Assembly: GCA_017455085.1 (NCBI GenBank)
Contig: JAFTBT010000065.1
Coordinates: forward strand, 1 to 9,316
Reading direction: 5' to 3'
DNA length: 9,316 nucleotides
From: Synergistaceae bacterium
GTDB lineage: Bacteria; Synergistota; Synergistia; Synergistales; Aminobacteriaceae
The position numbers were made by a program, and so were the translations under genes. Below the pieces are notes generated by a model. That model was not told the DNA's origin. It ran no database searches and saw nothing but the letters and a program-made list of their open reading frames with translations. This document shows positions 1 through 6,485 of the stretch, piece by piece. Numbering within the stretch: position 1 is the first letter of the stretch; each line of letters opens with the position of its first letter.

Positions 1-48
1 GAGTCTCTCACTCGGACGGCCTTTAGTATAAACCTTCCCCTTAAGAAA

Positions 49-1332
49 TCACTTCTTGAGCCTGCGGTTAATCTCCTCAAACTCAAGCCGCATTACTCCG
101 TTCTCAAAGATCTTCAGTTCCGGCATCTTCAGGGTCTCCAGAGTGTCAAACACCTTCAGCCCCGTACGGATAAGCCCCCTCAATTCTGCGGAGCTCCTCA
201 CCGTCTTGTAGGTATTTTCGGCCAAGTCCCTGTTGAGTCTTAAGCTCTTGATGCTCTCCATAGTGGCGCGTCTCTGTGTCTCCAGCAGCTCAACGTACAG
301 ATTCGCAACCTGTATCGTCAACGCGTTCGACTGTGCATTTGCTGCGAAGCCCCTGCGCTGATCTCTGCTGTACACGTCCTGATTGCTCCGAGTCAGTGCG
401 TTCCTTCGGAGAGATTCTGCCTCCGAGATTATCCCCTTAAGCTGCGGCTTGTATTCCTCGTCAATTTTCCGTACAAGCTCCTCCTGCGTGTGAAGCAGCA
501 AGTCATTCAGCACTAGGTACATTCCAGTGTAACGCTTCGTGATCTCCAGAGTGTTGCTCTCGTTCTGCGCAAGCTCCTCCAGTTTCTCGACAACTATCTT
601 GACGTTCGCAAAGACAGCTGCGTTGTTCATGAGGTCATCACCGGTAATAGAGTTCAAGAGTATATCCGTCTGTGATGCATCCAGCTCAAGGCCTATTTCC
701 TTGAGGGCATCGGCAAGTTTTGCGTTTATGGCGTTGAGTGACTGCTCATTGTCGGCTATCTCCTCCTGAAGTTCGGCAACCCTGTCGTCGATCTTGGCCT
801 TCGTCTGCCTCAAAGGGTTACGTGATTTTTCCGGAGCTGTGATGCGTTTGTTCCTGAGGTCGTCAACTTCTGCCCTCTGCTTTGTGATTCTGTCCCTGAG
901 TGCAGCTGCATTCCTCCTGACTTTTTCGGCATCACCCTTCACCAAAATACTCAATGCCCGATCAAGCAATGCATTAATCTTCTCGCCGTTGCTCTTCTGG
1001 TCCTCACGGAAAGGCAGCCACGAACTTTTGGGCAATGTCTCCTGTTTGTCGCGGAGAGTCAGTGTGTCGCTGAGAGTCCCTGTGAGTTTTACCCAGTTTT
1101 CCGCGACAGCTTCGGGCAGATTCTCGCTGGATTCTTGCGGCAGAGAGTCCTCATTTTTCGCGAAAAGCCCCCCGACGTACGCAACTACACTGTCCCATTT
1201 CTCGGAGACATAGCCCGTGAAAGCTCCCCAGTATTCCGACCAAGTACCTGCACTCGCCGGAACGCTCATCATTCCCGCAAAAATTACTGTCATTACTGCA
1301 ACTGCTAACAACTTTCTACGCATAGTAATCAC
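49..1332 (-). CDS. Secreted coiled-coil protein of unknown function
   Basis: I do not recognise a named family. The 427-residue protein starts with a clear signal peptide: basic MRRK, a hydrophobic stretch at about residues 8-24, and a likely signal peptidase I site after ASA at residue 28. No other membrane segment is visible, so a periplasmic location is inferred. Residues about 29-60 are rich in aromatic residues (several Trp and Tyr). Residues about 132-215 are strongly charged, heptad-like helix typical of coiled coil, and the rest also reads as mostly helical, ending in a basic RRLKK tail. Translation starts at GTG, whose bases overlap the TGA stop of the upstream ABC gene by four, which suggests translational coupling. 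An in-frame ATG three codons later is the alternative start. The operon position suggests that it works with the exporter, perhaps as a periplasmic accessory protein, but this is inference only. Confidence 0.85.
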   Translation of the reverse strand: MITMRRKLLAVAVMTVIFAGMMSVPASAGTWSEYWGAFTGYVSEKWDSVVAYVGGLFAKNEDSLPQESSENLPEAVAENWVKLTGTLSDTLTLRDKQETLPKSSWLPFREDQKSNGEKINALLDRALSILVKGDAEKVRRNAAALRDRITKQRAEVDDLRNKRITAPEKSRNPLRQTKAKIDDRVAELQEEIADNEQSLNAINAKLADALKEIGLELDASQTDILLNSITGDDLMNNAAVFANVKIVVEKLEELAQNESNTLEITKRYTGMYLVLNDLLLHTQEELVRKIDEEYKPQLKGIISEAESLRRNALTRSNQDVYSRDQRRGFAANAQSNALTIQVANLYVELLETQRRATMESIKSLRLNRDLAENTYKTVRSSAELRGLIRTGLKVFDTLETLKMPELKIFENGVMRLEFEEINRRLKK

Positions 1333-3179
1333 TTTTCCTCCCTGTGTTGTGATGCATAAATCTCGCCGTAAATTCCTCCGTGCTTTAGCAGCTCTTCATG
1401 TGTTCCGACTGCGCTGACTCCTCCCTTATCCAGCACGATTATTCTGTCCGCATCCTGTACCGACAAAATCCGCTGGGCTATGATGATTTTCGTGGTGTTA
1501 GGCATGTATTTTCTTGTGGCTTCACGAATCTTTGCGTCCGTGTGTGTATCGACTGCACTTGTCGAGTCATCGAGTATCAATATTTTCGGTCTCTTGAGCA
1601 GCGCGCGGGCAATGCATAGTCTCTGCTTCTGGCCTCCCGACAAATTCACTGCTCCTTGTTCGAGCATAGTATCGTATCTTTGTGGAAATCTGTTGATGAA
1701 CTCGTCAGCACACGCAATACTACAGGCCTCAGCAATTTCGTCATCACTAGCCTCACTATTGCCCCAGAGCAAATTTTCCCGGATAGTCCCCGAAAACAGC
1801 ACATTTTTTTGCAGCACTACAGCAACGTTATTCCTCAACGCCTCAAGGTCATATTCACGGACATCATGCCCGCCGACTCGAACTATTCCGGTTGATGCGT
1901 CATATAGTCTTGGGATCAGCTGGATGAGCGTAGTTTTTGACGAGCCTGTACCGCCGATGATGCCGATGGTCTCTCCGGAAGCTATGTGCAGAGTGATATT
2001 CCTCAATGCGGGCGGAGTGTCCTTGCTGTAGGTGAAAGATACACCCTCGAAGTCTATGCTGCCGTCGGGAATCTCACGCAGGCACTTCACTGGACTCACT
2101 GTTGCTGGAATCTCTGCCGGTGTGTGTGAAGTCTCATGCATCCCATCAAGCTGCCTAACTGTTGCGGGAATCTCTGCTGGTGTGTGTGAAGTCTCATGCA
2201 TCCCCTCGACCGGACTCACCAGCTCCGGCTTTTCGTCAAGAACTTCTGCGATTCTGGAGGCTGATTCTCGTGCTAGTGCCACTCCCACAAAAACCATCGA
2301 CATCCGCATTAGACTCCCCAAAATCTGCACGCCATACGTCAACAATGCACTAATCTGCCCCACGTTCAGCGCAAGCCCTCGAGAAACTACTACACTGTAT
2401 GTGCCGTAATACAGTATGAACAGCGTAACAGTGTACATGCTGAGCTGCATCATTGGGTTGTTGAGAGCCAAGATCCTCTCTGCTGTCGTGAAGTCCCCAC
2501 ACAACGCCTCAGCATCACGGGCGAATTTCTCACGCTCGAAGTCCTCACGCACATACGCTTTCACCAGCCTCACCGCACGAACATTCTCCTGTATGGAGTT
2601 GTTGAGCCTGTCGTATTTCTTGAACAGCCTCCGGAATGTCGGCATAGCCCACCTCGCCACAGAGTACAGCCCAAACGCAAGGAACGGTATCACTCCCACG
2701 AAGACCAGCGCAGTTTTTCCGCCCATGACGAACGCCATCACGCACGAAAATACCACCATCAACGGGCCGCGTATCACAGTGCGCACCAGCATCATGTAGG
2801 CTTGCTGAACGTTCGCAACATCCGTAGTGATTCTGGTGATGAGTGAGGCTGACGAAAATTTGTCGATCTGTGCGAACGAAAACCCCTGCACCGCTCGGAA
2901 CATATCACTGCGTAAATTCTTGGCCAGACCGCACGACGCAGTGGAGCAGGCATTTCCGGCGAGTATCCCGAAGAGCAGCGACATGAACGCCATCACGACA
3001 AGTACAGCTCCGTCACGCATAAGCATATAAACTTCACAGCCCGCACGAATCTGATTCACGAGGCTTGCGACAACAAACGGGATCAGGCACTCCATGACTA
3101 CCTCAAGCGAGACGTAAAAGGGTGCTTCAAGCGAGGGCTTTCTGTATTCGCGGACACTGGCTAATAATCTGGTGTACAT
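1329..3179 (-). CDS. ABC exporter half-transporter with degenerate ATPase site
   Basis: This 616-residue protein has the type IV exporter layout: a six-helix membrane domain (about residues 20-300) followed by a nucleotide-binding domain (about 375-616). The ATPase motifs are Walker A GGTGSSKTT at 409-417, signature LSGGQ at 513-517, Walker B ILILDD at 533-538 and a D-loop SAVD at 541-544. The catalytic Glu after Walker B is Asp (D538). The switch His is replaced by Gln (Q569, in IIIAQR). Walker A has Ser instead of Gly before the Lys. These are hallmarks of the catalytically weak half of heterodimeric exporters such as BmrC or TM287, so a canonical partner is expected. None lies next to it on the same strand, at least up to position 1. 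A 20-residue motif is duplicated in the linker between the two domains (about 324-363). The start ATG has a GGAG 11 bases upstream. The substrate is unknown. Confidence 0.9.
   Translation of the reverse strand: MYTRLLASVREYRKPSLEAPFYVSLEVVMECLIPFVVASLVNQIRAGCEVYMLMRDGAVLVVMAFMSLLFGILAGNACSTASCGLAKNLRSDMFRAVQGFSFAQIDKFSSASLITRITTDVANVQQAYMMLVRTVIRGPLMVVFSCVMAFVMGGKTALVFVGVIPFLAFGLYSVARWAMPTFRRLFKKYDRLNNSIQENVRAVRLVKAYVREDFEREKFARDAEALCGDFTTAERILALNNPMMQLSMYTVTLFILYYGTYSVVVSRGLALNVGQISALLTYGVQILGSLMRMSMVFVGVALARESASRIAEVLDEKPELVSPVEGMHETSHTPAEIPATVRQLDGMHETSHTPAEIPATVSPVKCLREIPDGSIDFEGVSFTYSKDTPPALRNITLHIASGETIGIIGGTGSSKTTLIQLIPRLYDASTGIVRVGGHDVREYDLEALRNNVAVVLQKNVLFSGTIRENLLWGNSEASDDEIAEACSIACADEFINRFPQRYDTMLEQGAVNLSGGQKQRLCIARALLKRPKILILDDSTSAVDTHTDAKIREATRKYMPNTTKIIIAQRILSVQDADRIIVLDKGGVSAVGTHEELLKHGGIYGEIYASQHREEK
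1333..1343 (-). promoter_or_regulatory. Ribosome binding site of the secreted coiled-coil gene
   Basis: Read on the minus strand this is AGGGAGG followed by AAAA and then GTG, so a strong Shine-Dalgarno sequence lies 4 bases before the GTG at 1332-1330. The in-frame ATG at 1323-1321 would have a spacing of 13 bases, which is too long. This favours the GTG start that overlaps the upstream stop codon. Confidence 0.65.
2097..2204 (-). repeat. 60-base in-frame tandem repeat in the ABC exporter linker
   Basis: Two copies in direct tandem, offset by exactly 60 bases, encode GMHETSHTPAEIPATV twice (starting at residues 326 and 346). Over the conserved 16 codons the copies differ at only a few bases. 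Every difference I found falls in a third codon position and is silent (CCA/CCG, CCC/CCA, GTT/GTG). The repeat sits exactly between the membrane domain and the nucleotide-binding domain, where related exporters usually have a short linker. The coding strand is rich in CACACAC. Confidence 0.95.
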
Positions 3180-3197
3180 TGCTTCAAAAACTCCTGC

Positions 3198-3225
3198 ATT
3201 CTAATTTTTGTGATAGCTGTGTAAA
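3198..3225 (-). promoter_or_regulatory. Candidate sigma-70-type promoter for the ABC exporter operon
   Basis: On the minus strand there is TTTACA (3225-3220), a 16-base spacer, and TAGAAT (3203-3198). Each hexamer matches the sigma-70 consensus at 5 of 6 bases. The predicted start point would fall only about 11 bases before the ATG, close to or inside the GGAG ribosome site. The true promoter may therefore lie further upstream, and this call is tentative. Confidence 0.35.
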
Positions 3226-3242
3226 TTCTTGATACATCACGA

Positions 3243-3372
3243 TTCAGCAGGCCTGTTTGTAGTTGTAAATGTAGTTGTAAAATTCTCTGGGGACTTCCTG
3301 AAAATGAGAGTTGTTACTTGCAGAAAGTTATACCACTTTTCGCGCTGAGAATCACTCTATAAACCTGCTGAA
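3243..3372. repeat. Nine-base inverted repeat spanning the divergent intergenic region
   Basis: TTCAGCAGG at 3243-3251 and its exact reverse complement CCTGCTGAA at 3364-3372 lie 112 bases apart. One is on the exporter side and the other on the lipid A side, just upstream of the forward -10 box. The same motif therefore faces both divergent genes. It could be a paired regulator site, but a nine-base match may also arise by chance. Confidence 0.4.
3258..3281. repeat. Perfect 12-base direct tandem repeat in the intergenic region
   Basis: TGTAGTTGTAAA occurs twice back to back (3258-3269 and 3270-3281). On the minus strand each copy contains TTTACA, the same hexamer as the candidate -35 box at 3225-3220. 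It could be a regulator site or simply a local duplication. Confidence 0.6.
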
Positions 3373-3387
3373 AACCTCACGACATAT

Positions 3388-3393
3388 TATAAT
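3388..3393 (+). promoter_or_regulatory. Candidate -10 box for the lipid A operon
   Basis: A perfect TATAAT lies 32 bases before the first gene's annotated start, which gives a plausible leader of about 25-35 bases. There is no good -35 box at the ideal distance: CTGCTG at 3365-3370 has 17-base spacing but matches poorly, and CTGAAA at 3368-3373 is better but only 14 bases away. The -10 box overlaps AT-rich DNA, so the call rests mainly on the exact hexamer and its position. Confidence 0.4.
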
Positions 3394-3418
3394 TTCTCCA
3401 TCACTAAAAATTTCATTG

Positions 3419-3437
3419 CAAGGGTGTGTATTCTTTG
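3419..3437 (+). promoter_or_regulatory. Ribosome site that makes the first lipid A gene's start ambiguous
   Basis: The sequence AAGGG at 3420-3424 is only one base before the GTG at 3426, too close for normal initiation. It is 10 bases before an in-frame TTG at 3435. The TTG start would give a protein three residues shorter, beginning MRITILTNGPGEL, which places the conserved NGPGE motif close to the N-terminus. Confidence 0.4.
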
Positions 3438-4529
3438 AGGATTACTATACTCACTAACGGCCCGGGCGAATTATGGGGCTGGGTTCGTCCTGTATGTGCA
3501 GAGTTACGCAAAAGGGGACATACTATTTCACTGTGGATATTGCCGTGTCAGTTCTCTTCCGGACATGAACGAGAAGCCGCCTCACTGTTGGGAGTCGACA
3601 AGCTCGAAGGCCCAGCAAGTACTTCACGAATATGGCACGACATAGCTTACGAGAAGACCGACAGAATCATTCAGCTCGGAGGTGATCTGCATTTTGGGCT
3701 GCGAATGTCTGAGATGTCTGACGCTCCATTGACGTGCTACACATACGGCCCAAAGAAACGCATTGACGGCGTGAAGATTCTCACGGCGTACCCTCCGCAG
3801 ACGAAAGGCATACCCGGCGTTGAGGCTATAGGCGACCTCGTGAAGGATGCTCTTGCTCTCGACATGACGCAGGCGGGAATCTCCGCGTGGAACTGGCCGA
3901 AACAGGAAGGCTCCCCAAGAATATTATTCCTGCCCGGAAGTCGTCCAGCTATCCGGAAAGTTGCGCGTGAGTGGCTCGTGGAAGTCCACAATGCTCTGCG
4001 GAAAAAGATTCCTGACGTTCGGGTGCGTTCGTTGTTCTCGCAGTTCATGCCGGAGTCAGAGTTCGACCAGTGGCAGAAATCGGGCCTTAACCCCGTGAAA
4101 GCAGGTGCAGGTGTCGCGATGAGGGGAGCAGATTACGCGTTGACACAGCCGGGTACGAATACGTTCGAGCTTATGCATTGCGGTCTGCCTGCGTTGGTGG
4201 TAGCTCCGGAGAAATTTTTGCGTTTTGTGCCAGTAGCTGGGGTGCTGGGATTCTTGGCGGACTTGCCTGTACTTGGGATTAGGCTTCGGAGATTCGCAGC
4301 ACTCAGGAGCATAAAACGCTGGGGAGGAATCTCTCTGCCTAACAGGATATCACCCCACAGAGTCATGAACGAGAAATTTGGTGATGTTACACCCGGAGAT
4401 GTTGCCGAAGAGATCTGCGAGGAACTGAGTCACCCCGATATTCTCCGGAAGACCAGCGAGGAATTTTTGGCACTGTCTGGAGATTCTGGAGCAGCTGCAA
4501 GACTGTGTGATATAGCCTCCGCGAAATGA
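3426..4529 (+). CDS. lpxB: LpxB-like glycosyltransferase (lipid-A-disaccharide synthase family)
   Basis: At 367 residues it matches the usual LpxB length (about 380). LpxB joins UDP-diacylglucosamine to lipid X to form the lipid A disaccharide at the cytoplasmic face of the inner membrane. Visible family-like features are LFLPGSR at about 167-173, a Gly/Thr/Glu motif TQPGTNTFELMHCGLP at 240-255 that matches the SGTATLE region of LpxB, and GGISLPN at 300-306, which matches the SLPN block before the C-terminal helices. The N-terminus reads TNGPGELWGW instead of the usual GEASGD loop, so this is a divergent member. The next gene overlaps it by four bases and encodes an MsbA-like flippase, followed by LpxK. 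This lpxB-msbA-lpxK order is known from other diderm lipid A clusters and supports the role. GTG is taken as the start, but the TTG nine bases later fits the ribosome site better. It could instead be a related glycosyltransferase, because a second LpxB-like domain is encoded downstream. Confidence 0.75.
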   Translation: MYSLRITILTNGPGELWGWVRPVCAELRKRGHTISLWILPCQFSSGHEREAASLLGVDKLEGPASTSRIWHDIAYEKTDRIIQLGGDLHFGLRMSEMSDAPLTCYTYGPKKRIDGVKILTAYPPQTKGIPGVEAIGDLVKDALALDMTQAGISAWNWPKQEGSPRILFLPGSRPAIRKVAREWLVEVHNALRKKIPDVRVRSLFSQFMPESEFDQWQKSGLNPVKAGAGVAMRGADYALTQPGTNTFELMHCGLPALVVAPEKFLRFVPVAGVLGFLADLPVLGIRLRRFAALRSIKRWGGISLPNRISPHRVMNEKFGDVTPGDVAEEICEELSHPDILRKTSEEFLALSGDSGAAARLCDIASAK

Positions 4530-6445
4530 TGAGTACTCCCGTAAAATTTTTGCTCTCCTACACGAGAAAGTATTACGCCAAGATTCTGCTGGCTGTGGTG
4601 TTTATGCTGTTGTCTTCAGGCCTGAATGTTTTGCCTCCGTATTTGTTCAAGACCGTAGTGGATGACGTGTTGATCTCGAAGGATATGCTGATGCTGAACA
4701 TGATATGCGTTGCACTAGTGGTGATATTTGGTCTGAAGGCGATAACTACGTACTATCAACGCTACTTGATGAACGAGGCAGGCCAAAGCGCAGTGATGGA
4801 TATACGTATAGCACTGTACGACCACATGCAGCGGATGAGCCTCAAGAAAATTTACGCTTCCCGAATCGGCGAGTTGATGAGCAGAATCACCGGAGACGTT
4901 GCCACTTTGCAGAACATAGTAACGAGTACGTTCGTGGATTTGGTGTTCAACTTTTTGACGTTCGTAGGGATGTTCGGATTCATCATATACCTGAACTGGC
5001 GGCTGACGTGCATAATAGTGTTAGTGCTGCCGGTGATAGGGTTCATGCTGTCGTTTGCGTCGAAGAAGCTCCGGAAGGCTGGGCATAACGTGCAGGAACA
5101 TTTGGCGGACATCACTGCGACGGCACAGGAGGCATTTTCTGCGATACGAGTGGTGAGGTCATTTGCGACTGAGGACATGGAGCTGGAGAGATTCACCAAA
5201 GCTAACCGCGAGAACTTCAAAGCGTTGTTGCAGGCAGTATCGATTCAGGGAATATTAGCCGGAGTGATAGAGGTGTTTTTGATTGCGGCATTGGCAGTAG
5301 TTTTCTGGATAGGGGGCCAAAACGTAATAGACGGAGAGCTTACGCCTGGAGAGCTGATATCGTTTGTGGGATATATAGCGTTTATGGTGCAGCCTATACG
5401 TTCAGTGATGAATAACATGAGTACATTGCAGACAGGGATAGCGAGTGCGGAGAGGGTACACGAGATTCTGATGACGCCTGTGGAGGATTCGGGGGCGGAC
5501 GGGGCAACGAAACGGGCATGTGTTGTGCGCAACGCTGGGGTTGCAGTGAACGGAGTGAGCTGTCCTTGCGTTGATGACTACTGCAGAAATTCGGGAGCAA
5601 CCAGCACTCTCACAACAAACGACACTCCAGCGGGAACAGTCACCACACTCACCGCACAAGACTCCCCTACGGAATCACTCAACACACACCCACACGATTC
5701 ATTTTCCGGCAGAATCTCCGGAGCAGTGAGATTCGAAAACGTACATTTCAGTTATGACTCTCAAGAAGTCCTGAAGGGCATTAACTTAGACGTTAAGGCC
5801 GGAGAAAAAATCGCTATAGTCGGTGCCACAGGTTCAGGCAAGTCCACAATCGCGGATCTCATCCCCAGATTCTACGACCCCACAGCAGGAAGAATATTAA
5901 TCGACGGCAAGGACATACGGACTCTTTCACTTCGGAGCTTACGGACTCAGATCGGGATAGTCCCGCAAGAATGTGTGCTGATGAAGGGCAGCATAGCGTT
6001 CAACATCGCGTACGGCCTCGACAATATCGACATGCAGAGAGTCATAGACGCAGCAGAAATCGCGGACATCAGGAGCTTCATCGAGAGTCTTCCGGACAAA
6101 TACGACTCCGAAGTCGGTGAACGTGGTGTAACTCTCTCCGGCGGCCAGCGTCAAAGAATCGCAATAGCCCGCGCCGTGATTCGGGACCCCAGAATCCTAA
6201 TACTGGATGAGGCTACGAGTTCGCTGGATGTTGCTGTGGAACGTGCTGTACAGAAAGCCATAAATCAGGCCATGACGGGCAGGACATCGTTCATCATTGC
6301 GCACAGGCTCACGACTATTCGCGAGGCGGACAGAATTTTTGTGCTTGAGGGCGGAAGATTCACCCAGTCAGGGACACACGAGGAGCTTTTGCGGGCTGGA
6401 GGGCTGTATGCGGATTTGTACCGTATGCAGTTCGGCCAAGACTAG
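4526..6445 (+). CDS. msbA: MsbA-like lipid A ABC flippase with an extended linker
   Basis: This is a 639-residue homodimer-type ABC exporter. The membrane domain has helices near residues 19-40, 57-75, 137-155, 159-178, 240-262 and 275-292. The nucleotide-binding domain (about 398-639) is fully canonical: Walker A GATGSGKST 433-441, Q-loop Q481, signature LSGGQ 537-541, Walker B ILILDE with catalytic E562, D-loop SSLD 565-568 and switch H593. MsbA flips lipid A-core across the inner membrane using ATP. The position between the LpxB-like gene and LpxK supports this over a generic drug exporter, though the fold alone cannot decide. Its ATG overlaps the previous TGA (ATGA), and no strong ribosome site is visible, so translational coupling is likely. 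Residues about 320-395 form an insertion that MsbA proteins of about 580 residues lack. It contains four Cys (332, 346, 348, 353) and then a Thr-rich repeat region. Confidence 0.85.
   Translation: MMSTPVKFLLSYTRKYYAKILLAVVFMLLSSGLNVLPPYLFKTVVDDVLISKDMLMLNMICVALVVIFGLKAITTYYQRYLMNEAGQSAVMDIRIALYDHMQRMSLKKIYASRIGELMSRITGDVATLQNIVTSTFVDLVFNFLTFVGMFGFIIYLNWRLTCIIVLVLPVIGFMLSFASKKLRKAGHNVQEHLADITATAQEAFSAIRVVRSFATEDMELERFTKANRENFKALLQAVSIQGILAGVIEVFLIAALAVVFWIGGQNVIDGELTPGELISFVGYIAFMVQPIRSVMNNMSTLQTGIASAERVHEILMTPVEDSGADGATKRACVVRNAGVAVNGVSCPCVDDYCRNSGATSTLTTNDTPAGTVTTLTAQDSPTESLNTHPHDSFSGRISGAVRFENVHFSYDSQEVLKGINLDVKAGEKIAIVGATGSGKSTIADLIPRFYDPTAGRILIDGKDIRTLSLRSLRTQIGIVPQECVLMKGSIAFNIAYGLDNIDMQRVIDAAEIADIRSFIESLPDKYDSEVGERGVTLSGGQRQRIAIARAVIRDPRILILDEATSSLDVAVERAVQKAINQAMTGRTSFIIAHRLTTIREADRIFVLEGGRFTQSGTHEELLRAGGLYADLYRMQFGQD
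5606..5683 (+). repeat. Degenerate 39-base tandem repeat in the MsbA-like linker
   Basis: Two imperfect units of 13 codons start at residues 361 (TLTTNDTPAGTVT) and 374 (TLTAQDSPTESLN). About 18 of the first 27 bases match by eye. The coding strand is C- and A-rich and runs on into a CACACACCCACACG stretch. The repeat lies in the linker between the membrane and ATPase domains, the same place as the repeat in the divergent ABC gene. Confidence 0.55.
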
Positions 6446-6485
6446 AGTATTTGCGAGAAAGGGTGCAGGAAAAATTTCAGGCTTC

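Noticed and set aside
1..48. Terminator or start of another gene after the coiled-coil protein gene
   Set aside because: Read on the minus strand, no convincing stem with a T run is visible, and too little sequence remains to support a start codon with a ribosome site.
1480..2031. Plus-strand open frame of 183 codons
   Set aside because: It is antisense to the conserved nucleotide-binding domain of the ABC exporter and has no recognisable domain. The minus-strand protein carries all the ABC motifs.
2097..2204. CRISPR-like direct repeats
   Set aside because: There are only two copies, with no unique spacers, and the frame is preserved inside a gene. They are coding tandem repeats.
6297..6485. 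N-terminal extension of the LpxK fusion frame starting at TTG 6297
   Set aside because: It lies almost wholly inside the ATPase domain of the flippase gene in another frame, reads as non-homologous Cys/Arg-rich residues, and LpxK-like sequence begins just after the ATG at 6486.
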